A stretch of 64,000 bases of DNA from Myxococcales bacterium (GTDB lineage: Bacteria > Myxococcota_A > Polyangia > Haliangiales > Haliangiaceae): the NCBI GenBank assembly GCA_016717005.1, contig JADJUF010000007.1, positions 192,001 through 256,000 of the forward strand. The letters are read 5' to 3'. Shown here in pieces: positions 19,584 through 27,540 of the stretch (positions are counted from its first letter, which is position 1; the number at the start of each line of letters is the position of its first letter). The notes under the pieces were generated by a model. The model made no database searches. It was not told the origin of the DNA and saw nothing but the letters and a program-made list of their open reading frames with translations. Made by a program: the position numbers and the translations under genes.

Positions 19584-22571
19584 GTGGCAATCCCGCTCAT
19601 CATCGTAGAGTCGCCCGCCAAGGCGAAGACCATCAGCCGCTTCCTCGGAGGTAGCGCGATCGTCGAGTCGTCGATCGGCCACATCCGCGATCTCCCGTCG
19701 GGCGCCGACGAGATCCCCGAGGCCTACCGCAAGAAGGCCTGGGCCCGGACCGGGGTCGACGTCGAGAACGGCTTCGTGCCGCTCTACGTCGTGCCGGCCG
19801 AGAAGAAGGCCCAGGTCAAGAAGCTCAAGGACTTGCTGGCCGGCGCGTCCGAGCTGTACCTGGCGACGGATGAGGATCGCGAGGGGGAGGCCATCGCCTG
19901 GCACCTCAACGAGGTGCTCAAGCCCAAGGTGCCGGTCCGGCGCATGGTCTTCCACGAGATCACCGAGAAGGCGATCAAGCACGCGATCGCGACGCCGCGG
20001 ATGATCGACGCCAAGCTGGTCGACGCCCAGGAGGCCCGCCGCATCCTCGATCGCCTGTACGGCTACGAGGTGTCGCCGGTGCTGTGGCGCAAGATCGCGC
20101 CGCGGCTGTCGGCCGGTCGGGTCCAGTCGGTCGCGACCCGGCTGATCGTCGAGCGCGAGCGCCTGCGCCTGGCGTTCCGGAGCGGCAGCTACTACGGCCT
20201 GACCGCGACCCTGTCGCCGGTCGCGGCCGAGGCGGTCATCACGACCGAGCTGGTCGAGGCCTTCGGCAAGAAGGTCGCCACGTCGAAGGACTTCGACGCC
20301 GGCACCGGCGCGCTCACCGACAACGCCCAGAAGGCGGGCGTGCTGCAGATCGGCAAGGACCTGGCGGAGGCGCTCGCGACCGCGATCGCGGCCGCGCCGC
20401 TGGCGGTCGCCGACGTCACCAAGAAGCCGTTCACCCAGAAGCCGTACGCGCCGTTCATCACGTCGTCGCTGCAGCAGGAGGCGGCGCGCAAGCTGCGCTT
20501 CACCGCGCAGCGCACGATGCGCACGGCCCAGCGCCTGTACGAGAGCGGCTTCATCACGTACATGCGCACCGACTCGACGACGCTGTCGACCGAGGCGCTG
20601 GCGGCGGCCCGCAGCCAGGTCGAGAGCCTGTTCGGCGCCGAGTACGTGCCGGCCCAGCCGCGCACCTACACCAAGCAGGTCAAGGGCGCGCAGGAGGCCC
20701 ACGAGGCCATCCGCCCCGCCGGCGAGGTGTTCCGCACCCCCGAGTCGCTCAAGGGCGCGCTCGAAGAAGATCAGTGGAAGCTCTACGACCTCATCTGGAA
20801 GCGCACGGTCGCGTCGCAGATGAAGGACGCGACCGGCGAGCGCACCGCGGTCCGCATCGCCGCCACGCTCGGCGCGATCGCCGGCGCGCCGGCCGGGCCC
20901 GGCACCGCGGTGCTGACGACCTCGGGCAAGGTGCTGACCTTCCCCGGCTTCCTCCGCGCCTACGTCGAGGGCTCCGACGATCCCGACGCCGAGCTCGAGG
21001 ATCAGGAGAAGGTGTTGCCGCCGCTGGACCAGGGCGACGCCATGCGCGCGACCGCGACCGAGGCCAAGGAGCACACGACCCAGCCGCCGTTCCGGTTCAC
21101 CGAGGCCAGCCTGGTCAAGGAGCTCGAGGATCGCGGCATCGGCCGGCCGTCGACGTACGCGTCGATCATCCAGACCATCCAGGACCGCGGCTACGTGTTC
21201 AAGAAGGGCGGCGCGCTGGTGCCGACCCTGACCGCGTTCGCGGTGACCAACCTGCTCGAGACCCACTTCGGCGAGCTGGTCGACTACGCCTTCACCGCCA
21301 AGATGGAGGACGACCTCGACTACATCTCGGCCGGCGAGAAGCAGAGCAAGCCGTGGCTGTCGCAGTTCTACTTCGGCGACGCCGGCCCCCGGCCGATCGT
21401 CAAGCACGAGGCCAAGCCCGAGGGCGAGCGCAACGGTCACGCCGCGCCGGCGGCGCTGGCCCAGGTCGGGCTGCACGCCAAGATCGGCGACGGCGTCGCC
21501 GACATCGATCCGCGCGGCATCTGCGCCATCCCGATCGGCTTCGACGCCAAGGGCGAGGCGGTCGTGGCCCGGGTCGGGCGCTACGGCCCGTACGTGCAGA
21601 TCGGCGACACCGACCGCCGCGCCAACCTGCCGATCGAGCTGCCGCTCGACGAGCTCACGGTCGAGCGCGCGCTCGATCTGCTGACCCAGGCGGCGGGCTC
21701 GAACCGCTCGGTCGGCACCGATCCCAAGACCGGGCTGGCGATCTACGTCAAGGTCGGGCGCTTCGGCCCGTACATCCAGCTCGGCGAGCAGGTGCTCGAC
21801 GCCAAGGGCAAGCGCAAGAAGGACGCGCCGCCGCCGCGCATGGCCAGCCTGTGGCCGGGCATGCGCCCCGAGACCCTGACGCTCGACCAGGCGCTGCAGC
21901 TGCTGACGTACCCGAAGGTGCTCGGCAAGCACCCCACGCACGGCGCCGACGTGGTCGCGTCCGACGGCCAGTACGGTCCGTACGTCTACACGATGACGCC
22001 CGAGGGCAAGCGCGACTCGCGCAGCCTCACCGGCCACGACGCGCTGCGCGACATCACCCTCGAGGGCGCGCTCGCGCTCCTGGCCGAGCCGCGGGTGTTC
22101 GGCCGCCGCGGCGCCGCGGCCCAGGGCACGGCGCTGGGTGCCAGCCCGATCACCAGCAAGCAGGTGATGGTCAAGAAGGGCCAGTTCGGCGTCTACGTCA
22201 CCGACGGCGTGGTCAACGCGACCGTGCCGACCCACAAGGATCCGACCGCGCTGACGCTCGAGGAGGCGCTCGAGCTGATCGCCCAGCGCGAAGAGAAGCT
22301 GCGCGAGCAGGGCCGCGATCCGCGGGCCGAGGTCACCGCCACCGGCACCAAGGCCAACCGCCGGCGCCCGGCCGCGAAGGCCAAGGCGACCGCGACCGAC
22401 GACGCCGCGGCGCCCAAGGCCAAGGCCCCGGCCAAGAGCAAGGCCGCCAAGCCCAAGGCCGACGCCAAGCCCAAGGCCGACGCCAAGCCCAAGGCCGACG
22501 CCAAGCCCAAGGCCGCCCCCAAGCCCAAGGCGCCCGCGAAGGCCAAGCCGCCGGCGCCCAAGCGCGCGTGA
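19584..22571 (+). CDS. topA: DNA topoisomerase I
   Basis: This 995-residue type IA topoisomerase relaxes negative supercoils. It has a Toprim domain with IIVESPAKAKTI (6-17) and the acidic ATDEDREGE (94-102), then domains II-III with active-site Tyr326 (FITYMRTDS). Instead of C-terminal zinc ribbons there are at least four topo_C repeats with G-x-(F/Y)-G-x-Y-(V/I) cores, such as GRYGPYVQIG. The last about 60 residues are a Lys/Ala/Pro tail with KPKADA units encoded by an 18-bp tandem repeat, probably binding DNA nonspecifically. Start is GTG; the residues before VESPAKAK fit the family. Confidence 0.97.
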   Translation: MAIPLIIVESPAKAKTISRFLGGSAIVESSIGHIRDLPSGADEIPEAYRKKAWARTGVDVENGFVPLYVVPAEKKAQVKKLKDLLAGASELYLATDEDREGEAIAWHLNEVLKPKVPVRRMVFHEITEKAIKHAIATPRMIDAKLVDAQEARRILDRLYGYEVSPVLWRKIAPRLSAGRVQSVATRLIVERERLRLAFRSGSYYGLTATLSPVAAEAVITTELVEAFGKKVATSKDFDAGTGALTDNAQKAGVLQIGKDLAEALATAIAAAPLAVADVTKKPFTQKPYAPFITSSLQQEAARKLRFTAQRTMRTAQRLYESGFITYMRTDSTTLSTEALAAARSQVESLFGAEYVPAQPRTYTKQVKGAQEAHEAIRPAGEVFRTPESLKGALEEDQWKLYDLIWKRTVASQMKDATGERTAVRIAATLGAIAGAPAGPGTAVLTTSGKVLTFPGFLRAYVEGSDDPDAELEDQEKVLPPLDQGDAMRATATEAKEHTTQPPFRFTEASLVKELEDRGIGRPSTYASIIQTIQDRGYVFKKGGALVPTLTAFAVTNLLETHFGELVDYAFTAKMEDDLDYISAGEKQSKPWLSQFYFGDAGPRPIVKHEAKPEGERNGHAAPAALAQVGLHAKIGDGVADIDPRGICAIPIGFDAKGEAVVARVGRYGPYVQIGDTDRRANLPIELPLDELTVERALDLLTQAAGSNRSVGTDPKTGLAIYVKVGRFGPYIQLGEQVLDAKGKRKKDAPPPRMASLWPGMRPETLTLDQALQLLTYPKVLGKHPTHGADVVASDGQYGPYVYTMTPEGKRDSRSLTGHDALRDITLEGALALLAEPRVFGRRGAAAQGTALGASPITSKQVMVKKGQFGVYVTDGVVNATVPTHKDPTALTLEEALELIAQREEKLREQGRDPRAEVTATGTKANRRRPAAKAKATATDDAAAPKAKAPAKSKAAKPKADAKPKADAKPKADAKPKAAPKPKAPAKAKPPAPKRA

Positions 22572-22668
22572 CCCGCGGCGACCCGGTCGGCGCGGAGGCG
22601 CCGTCGACCGCGCGCCTGGCCGCCGTCCAGGCGCCGCGGGCCTCGCGACGACGCCGTCGCCGCCTCGT

Positions 22669-22743
22669 CGCCGCCGACCGCGCGCACCCAGCCCGCAGCT
22701 ATCTCGTCGCCGCGTAGGCGCCGCCGACCGCGCGCACCCAGCC
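22669..22743. repeat. 25-bp direct repeat duplicating the dprA 3' end
   Basis: A 25-base sequence at 22669-22693 recurs exactly at 22719-22743, 50 bases apart. The second copy lies inside dprA, near its 3' end; the first lies beyond the stop. The bases before each copy also resemble each other (CTCGTCGCCGC). This looks like a small tandem duplication of the gene end. Confidence 0.7.
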
Positions 22744-23529
22744 GGCCCGCTCGAGCTCGTCGAGCGCGGCCGCCACCGCGGCCGGGCGCCAGCCCAGGAT
22801 CGCGGCCAGCTCGAGCGGCCCCCGCGGGCCGGGCGCCAGCGCCGTCACCAGCGCCGCCTCGTCGTCGTCGAGCGCGCGCCGCGCCCGCGCGCGGACGGTG
22901 CCCGCCAGCGCCCGCTCGAGATCGGCCACCGACTCGATGACGCCGGCGCCCGCGGCCAGGAGCGCGTCGGTGCCCGCGGTGCCGGGCACCGCGACCAGGC
23001 GCCGCCCGAGCCGCGTGGCCGCGCGCGCGGTGTGGAGCGATCCGGAGCCACGCTCGGCCGCGACCACGACGACGACGTCGGCCAGGGCCGCGATCACCGC
23101 GTTGCGCGCGACGAAGTGACCGCGCCGGGGCGGCTGGCCACGCGGGAACATCGACAGGAGCGCGCCGCCGCCGCGGATCACGTCGGCGAACAGCCCGTGG
23201 TTGCGATCGGGGTAGACCACGTCGATGCCGGTGCCGAGCACGACGACCGTGACGCCGCCCGCCGCCAGCGCGCCGCGGTGCGCGGCGGTGTCGACGCCGA
23301 TCGCGCCGCCCGACACCACGGTCGCGCCGTGGCCGGCCGCGTGGGCCGCGAGCGCGGCGGCGGTGCGCGCGGCCTCGGCCCGGACCGCGCGCGAGCCGAC
23401 CAGCGCCACCGCCGGGCCCGGCCCCGGAAGCCGGCCGACGCCGTCGAGCGTCGGCGGCCGCGTCAGCGCGCGCAGCCGCGCCGGATAGCCGTCCGCCTCG
23501 GGCGTCACCGTCCACACCGCCGCCACCAT
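22699..23529 (-). CDS. dprA: DNA-processing protein DprA (Smf)
   Basis: This 276-residue protein loads RecA onto incoming single-stranded DNA in transformation. The Rossmann-like core shows VALVGSRAV, VVSGGAIGVDTAAHRGAL and RNAVIAALADVVVVV, all DprA hallmarks. A short winged-helix domain (about 215-270) closes the protein. The N-terminal SAM-like region is reduced, making the protein shorter than many (about 350-380). TACGGT 6 bases before the ATG suggests a leaderless start. It is convergent with topA. Confidence 0.93.
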   Translation of the reverse strand: MVAAVWTVTPEADGYPARLRALTRPPTLDGVGRLPGPGPAVALVGSRAVRAEAARTAAALAAHAAGHGATVVSGGAIGVDTAAHRGALAAGGVTVVVLGTGIDVVYPDRNHGLFADVIRGGGALLSMFPRGQPPRRGHFVARNAVIAALADVVVVVAAERGSGSLHTARAATRLGRRLVAVPGTAGTDALLAAGAGVIESVADLERALAGTVRARARRALDDDEAALVTALAPGPRGPLELAAILGWRPAAVAAALDELERAGWVRAVGGAYAATR

Positions 23530-23535
23530 CGCGCG

Positions 23536-23541
23536 ACCGTA
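23536..23541 (-). promoter_or_regulatory. TANNNT -10-like element of dprA
   Basis: TACGGT on the minus strand, 6 bases before the ATG. No Shine-Dalgarno is visible. Confidence 0.4.
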
Positions 23542-23576
23542 GCAACTCGACCGCCGCCGTCAACCGGCGGCCGCGC

Positions 23577-24746
23577 TCACTGCTTGCGCATCATCACGCG
23601 GTCGCCGACGCCCATCTCCTCGACCGCCAGCGTGACCAGGCCGATCGAGAGCTTCTCATCGACCTGGATCAGCACGACCTCGCCCAGCGCCCGGGCCGGG
23701 AACCGCTGGTTGTTCTGTCCGACCATGTCCTCGGGCCGGATCACCGGGTCGAACGCGTCGCCGCGGCGGACGACGTACATGCGGTTGCCGACCTTGACCC
23801 CCTGGTCGGAGCCGACGTCGAGGAACACGACCTCGCCCTGGCCGATGAGCTGGACGCGCGCGAGCATCGCGACGATCGTGCCGGTCGCGTCGACGGTGTT
23901 CTTGACCGGCGGCACGTTCTTGAACTGGGTCATCAGCGGCCCGACCCGGGCGCCGCGCTCGATCTCGCCGGTGACGCGGACGATGCGCGCGCGGGCGCGC
24001 TTGTCCTGCTTGACCGCGACGATCTGGACCTCGCCCTGGATGCGCACGTAGCTGCCGACGCCCGCGACCGGCTCGTCGGCCTGGTAGATCGAGTAGCGCT
24101 TGCCGACCTGCGGGACGTCGTCGCCGGGGTACGAGATGTAGACCTCGTCGCCGAGGCTGAGCAGCTCGCGCTCGTCGACCGCGCCCACGACGCGCCACGA
24201 CGACTCGAGGTGCTTCTTGTCGATGAACGCGACCTGGCGCACCGACAGCTCGACGGCGCGCGTCGGCGTCGGCGGCGGCGCGTCGCCGTCGCCGGCCTTG
24301 ACCTCGTCGGGGTCGAGCTGGGCCGCGTCGAGGCTGGTGACCGCCGCGATGAAGCCGCGCGGTAGCAGGCGCACCAGATCGCCGGGGTAGATCCAGTGCG
24401 GGTTGGTGATCTGCGGGTTGTAGGCCCACACCTTCGGCCACTGCCACGGATCGTTGAAGTAGTACCAGCAGATCGCCCAGAGCGTGTCGCCGCGCGTGAC
24501 GACGTGCAGCTCGGGCGTCGGACCGCCGTAGACCTCGAAGGTCTCCTCGGTCGGATCGAGGCCGGCCTGATCGTAGTGGTAGTAGCCGGTGGGCGCCGCG
24601 GGCGCGCCGCTCGAGACCGTCGGGGTGCCGTCGGCGCCCATCGTGATGACCACCGGGGGCGGGGTCGGCGGCGCGGGCTGAGCCACGGCGACGAGCGGCG
24701 ACGCGGTCGTGGCGAGCGCGACCAGCGCGCGGCGAGTTCGGGTCAT
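23577..24746 (-). CDS. Exported LysM-domain protein
   Basis: This 389-residue protein has a signal peptide (cleavage near AVA-QP, about 22) and a Pro-rich linker. A LysM domain at about 80-128 contains HVVTRGDTLWAICWYYF and IYPGDLVRL. The remaining 260 residues look like repeated small beta modules (GDEVYISYPG, GQGEVVFLDVGSDQGVKVG). LysM binds peptidoglycan, so it probably sits at the wall. Its ATG overlaps the stop of the CpoB-like gene (ATGA), so the two probably act together at the envelope. A similar pairing with TPR lipoproteins is familiar from myxobacteria, but its role is unproven. Confidence 0.87.
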   Translation of the reverse strand: MTRTRRALVALATTASPLVAVAQPAPPTPPPVVITMGADGTPTVSSGAPAAPTGYYHYDQAGLDPTEETFEVYGGPTPELHVVTRGDTLWAICWYYFNDPWQWPKVWAYNPQITNPHWIYPGDLVRLLPRGFIAAVTSLDAAQLDPDEVKAGDGDAPPPTPTRAVELSVRQVAFIDKKHLESSWRVVGAVDERELLSLGDEVYISYPGDDVPQVGKRYSIYQADEPVAGVGSYVRIQGEVQIVAVKQDKRARARIVRVTGEIERGARVGPLMTQFKNVPPVKNTVDATGTIVAMLARVQLIGQGEVVFLDVGSDQGVKVGNRMYVVRRGDAFDPVIRPEDMVGQNNQRFPARALGEVVLIQVDEKLSIGLVTLAVEEMGVGDRVMMRKQ

Positions 24747-25603
24747 GGCATCTGCTCCAGGCGAGAGACGGCGATCGCCGCCGGCGAGGTCTTGGGGAAC
24801 TGACGGATCACCTGCTCGAGCGCGGCCCGGGCCTTGGCCGGCTCGCCGAGCGCCGCGTAGGCCAGGCCGATCTTCACGAGCGCGTCGGGGACCTTGTTGC
24901 CGAGCGGGTACGCCGACACCGTCGCGCGGAACTCCGTGATCGCGCGCGCGTAGTCCTTCTGATCGTAGAACGCCTCGCCCAGCCAGTACTGGGCGTTGTC
25001 GGCGTAGTCGTGGCTCGGGTAGCGCGCGATCAGCGCGCGGAACGCGTCGATCGCGGCGGCGTGGTCGCGGGCCTTGAGCGCGGCCTGGCCACGGCGGTAC
25101 AGCTCGAGCGCCTGATCGCTGGCGCCGGCCGCGGCCGGGTCCCGCAGCGCGGTCGAGGTCGGCAGCTCGCGCAGCGGCCGCGGGCGCGACGCCACCGACG
25201 GCGGCTGGCGGTCGCGCCGCGACAGCTCGCTCGGGTCGAGCTCGATCGCCGGTCGCGCGGCGTCGCCGACGTAGACGATCTCGCTGCCGTCGTCGCTCTG
25301 GCCCACCAGCGCGCCGTCCTCGGGCACGTCGTCGGTCAGGGCGTCGGGCGACAGCACCTCGATCGGCAGGGTCGGCGGCCCACCGACCGCGACCGGCCCG
25401 TGGATCGCGGCGGTCTCGAGCCGATCGGCCGCGAGCAGGAGCTGGTTCTCGAGATCGCGGGTCTTGCGACGCTCGGCCCGCAGCTCGGAGCGCAGCGCGC
25501 TCACGTCGCCGGCGAGGCGATGGTTGTCGGTGCGGAGCTGGGCCATCGATCCACCACAGCCGGTGGCGACGACCAGCGCGAGGGACAGGACGGGCGAGCG
25601 CAC
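24743..25603 (-). CDS. CpoB/YbgF-like TPR lipoprotein
   Basis: This 286-residue protein has a lipobox (VATGC, Cys16), then a coiled coil (about 20-60) rich in Arg/Glu/Leu. A long disordered linker leads to C-terminal TPRs (about 165-280) with AIDAFRALIARYPSHDYADNA and YWLGEAFYDQKDYARAITEF type units. This is the layout of CpoB (YbgF), which couples Tol-Pal to wall synthesis. No tol or pal gene is adjacent. The GTG start follows TACCAT by 6 bases. Confidence 0.85.
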   Translation of the reverse strand: MRSPVLSLALVVATGCGGSMAQLRTDNHRLAGDVSALRSELRAERRKTRDLENQLLLAADRLETAAIHGPVAVGGPPTLPIEVLSPDALTDDVPEDGALVGQSDDGSEIVYVGDAARPAIELDPSELSRRDRQPPSVASRPRPLRELPTSTALRDPAAAGASDQALELYRRGQAALKARDHAAAIDAFRALIARYPSHDYADNAQYWLGEAFYDQKDYARAITEFRATVSAYPLGNKVPDALVKIGLAYAALGEPAKARAALEQVIRQFPKTSPAAIAVSRLEQMP

Positions 25604-25609
25604 GCCTAC

Positions 25610-25615
25610 ATGGTA
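25610..25615 (-). promoter_or_regulatory. TANNNT -10-like element of the CpoB-like/LysM operon
   Basis: TACCAT on the minus strand, 6 bases before the GTG start. No Shine-Dalgarno lies between. Confidence 0.4.
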
Positions 25616-25687
25616 GGAGCCGCGTCGTCGAGGCGCAAAATTTCTTTGGCCGCGGCGCGGCGGCTATCGCGGCGGTTATGGAAGCGG

Positions 25688-26629
25688 TTACGGATGGGCC
25701 GGCGCGATCGCCGACGCCGCGATGATCGCGTCGGCGCCCTGGGCCAGGAGCGCGTCGGCCGCGGCCACGCCCAGGGCCGCCGCGTCGGCGGCGGCGCCGG
25801 CGGCGGTCGACCGCAGCACCCGGGTGCCGTCGGGCGTGCCGCACAGCGCCGCGAGGTGGAGCTGGTCGCCGGTCAGGGTCGCGTGCGCGGCCAGCGGGGT
25901 CTGGCAGCTGCCGCCCATCCGGGCCAGGAACGCGCGCTCGGCGGTGATGCGCTGCTCCTCGCGCGCGTCGTGCAGCGCCGCGCGCACGAGGTCGCGCGTG
26001 GCGTCGTCGTCGGCCCGGGTCTCGATCGCGAGCACGCCCTGCGCCACCGCCGGCAGGCACCGCTCGATCGGCAGGTGCTCGGTGATGCGCGCGGCCAGGC
26101 CCAGCCGGGTCAGGCCGGCCGCGGCCAGGACGATCGCGTCGTAGTCGCCGTCGTCGAGCTTGCGCACCCGGGTCGGCACGTTGCCGCGCAGGAGCTTGAT
26201 GCGCAGATCGGGCCGGGCCGCGAGCAGCTGGCACTGGCGCCGCAGGCTCGACGTGCCGACCACCGCGCCCTCGGGCAGCTGATCGAGCGTGCCGTGGCGC
26301 GACACCAGCGCGTCGCGCGGATCCTCGCGCGTCGACACCGCGGCGAGGATCAACCCCGGCGCCAGCTCGGCCGGCAGGTCCTTCATGCTGTGGACCGCGA
26401 CCTGGGCGCGGCCGTCGAGCAGCGCCTGCTCGATCTCCTTCACGAACAGCGCCTTGCCGCCGATCGCGGCCAGGGCCACGTCGAGGATGCGGTCGCCCTG
26501 GGTCGAGAGCGTGAGCAGCTCGACCGCGAGCCCGGGCTGGGTGGCGATCAAGCGGGCGCGGGTGTGCTCGGCCTGCCACAGCGCCAGGGCGCTGCCGCGG
26601 GTCGCGATGGCGAGTCGTTCGAGAGTCAC
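25688..26629 (-). CDS. hemC: Porphobilinogen deaminase (hydroxymethylbilane synthase)
   Basis: This 313-residue cytoplasmic enzyme joins four porphobilinogen units into hydroxymethylbilane in haem synthesis. IATRGSALALWQ, catalytic Asp84 in HSMKDLP, GTSSLRRQ and the cofactor-binding Cys242 in GGSCQTP are all present. The GTG at 26629 is preferred because similarity starts at LERLAIATRGS; a Met eight residues upstream is possible. It stands apart from hemA and hemX, which lie 4 kb away on the same strand. Confidence 0.96.
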   Translation of the reverse strand: MTLERLAIATRGSALALWQAEHTRARLIATQPGLAVELLTLSTQGDRILDVALAAIGGKALFVKEIEQALLDGRAQVAVHSMKDLPAELAPGLILAAVSTREDPRDALVSRHGTLDQLPEGAVVGTSSLRRQCQLLAARPDLRIKLLRGNVPTRVRKLDDGDYDAIVLAAAGLTRLGLAARITEHLPIERCLPAVAQGVLAIETRADDDATRDLVRAALHDAREEQRITAERAFLARMGGSCQTPLAAHATLTGDQLHLAALCGTPDGTRVLRSTAAGAAADAAALGVAAADALLAQGADAIIAASAIAPAHP

Positions 26630-26705
26630 GGCGCCAGTATGCCGCGCCGCCACGGGGCCGTCCCCGCGCGGCGCGGCCGATCGTGCGCGGGGCGCGCGCG
26701 GCGGG

Positions 26706-26894
26706 TCAGACCGAGGTCAGGCCCGGGCGGTTGAGCGCGAGCCAGACGACGCCGGCGACCAGGCCCGCGACCGCGCCCAGCACGGCGCTGGTGCCGATCG
26801 TGGGCCCGACGGTGAGCACGCCGTAGACCAGCCCGGCCACCGCCCCGCCGGCGCCGCCGACCGCGGCGCCCTGGCGGAAGCGTACGCCCAGCAT
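26706..26894 (-). CDS. Small hydrophobic glycine-rich membrane protein next to a double-glycine peptide
   Basis: A 62-residue protein with two strongly hydrophobic, Gly/Ala-rich segments (about 12-33 and 36-55, including GGAGGAVAGLVYG). It overlaps the stop of the leader-peptide gene as TGATG, so the ATG at 26894 is preferred; ATG 26906 and GTG 26912 are alternatives. It could be an immunity protein or a second pore-forming peptide. It lacks a double-glycine leader, which favours immunity or a membrane partner. Confidence 0.6.
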   Translation of the reverse strand: MLGVRFRQGAAVGGAGGAVAGLVYGVLTVGPTIGTSAVLGAVAGLVAGVVWLALNRPGLTSV

Positions 26895-27190
26895 CACTTC
26901 CACCATCCCCACTGCTGGCCGAGGTTGTTGGCGGCGCCGGCGACCGCGCCGCCCGCGCCGCCGGCGATGCCGCCGATGGCCCAGCCCGGGAGGCCGCCGA
27001 CGCCGGCGACGGGCGCGGTCGACAGCGCGCCGGCGACGGCCCCGGTAGCGGCGCCCCCGGCGGCGCCGGTGACCGCCCCGCCGACGGTGGCGCGGCCGAG
27101 CTGGCCCCAGTCGAGGCCGCCGGTGACGGCGTCGAGGCTGTCGAGATCGATCGAGGTGAAGGCAGGGACCGAGGCGAGGTTGGCGGTCAT
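26894..27190 (-). CDS. Bacteriocin-like peptide precursor with double-glycine leader
   Basis: A 98-residue precursor. Residues 1-25 form a leader ending in LDSLDAVTGG, the double-glycine cleavage signature recognised by C39-peptidase ABC exporters. The mature part (about 73 residues) is nearly all Gly, Ala and Val with GxxxG zippers and ends WGWWK, like class II pore-forming bacteriocins. AAGGAG six bases upstream of the ATG is a strong ribosome site. No exporter gene is in the window. It could also be a microcin-like or signalling peptide. Confidence 0.7.
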   Translation of the reverse strand: MTANLASVPAFTSIDLDSLDAVTGGLDWGQLGRATVGGAVTGAAGGAATGAVAGALSTAPVAGVGGLPGWAIGGIAGGAGGAVAGAANNLGQQWGWWK

Positions 27191-27540
27191 GGGGGGCTCC
27201 TTGGTGGGTGCGTGCGGATGAGGTGGAGGATCGTGGACGGCGAGCGCTCTTGCAGCGCGCGTACCAGCGCGCGCCCGCCGGGTTTCGCGGCGCTGCGTCG
27301 GCGCGCCGGCGCGACCGCGCCGACCGCGGTCATCACCGATCCAGGTCGGCCCCCACGACCGAGGTGCGCGGGTCGTCGCCGAACCCAGGCGGGTGCAGGC
27401 GAGCGCCGACGTCCGCGGGCTCGAGACCAGGTCGGCACCTCGAGGGGCGCCCCCGACACCCGCGACCACCCACGACGCGCGCCGCCCGGCGCGTGGACCT
27501 GTGCTCGACCGAGAACCTACGAGCGCCGTGGTGCGCGGCG
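27191..27540. other. Intergenic stretch upstream of the leader-peptide gene
   Basis: About 350 bases without a credible gene. A 90-codon minus-strand frame covers part of it, but its Arg/Pro/Ser composition is that of chance GC-rich translation. The promoter of the leader-peptide gene must lie here; I see no convincing boxes. Confidence 0.5.

Noticed and set aside
17988..22235. Extension of trmFO upstream into a 1415-codon frame
   Set aside because: The extra part is antisense to topA and unlike any protein; TrmFO similarity starts at 19367 with a ribosome site.
27187..27459. A 90-codon minus-strand frame upstream of the double-glycine peptide
   Set aside because: Arg/Pro/Ser-rich chance composition. 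It overlaps the ribosome site of the real peptide gene.
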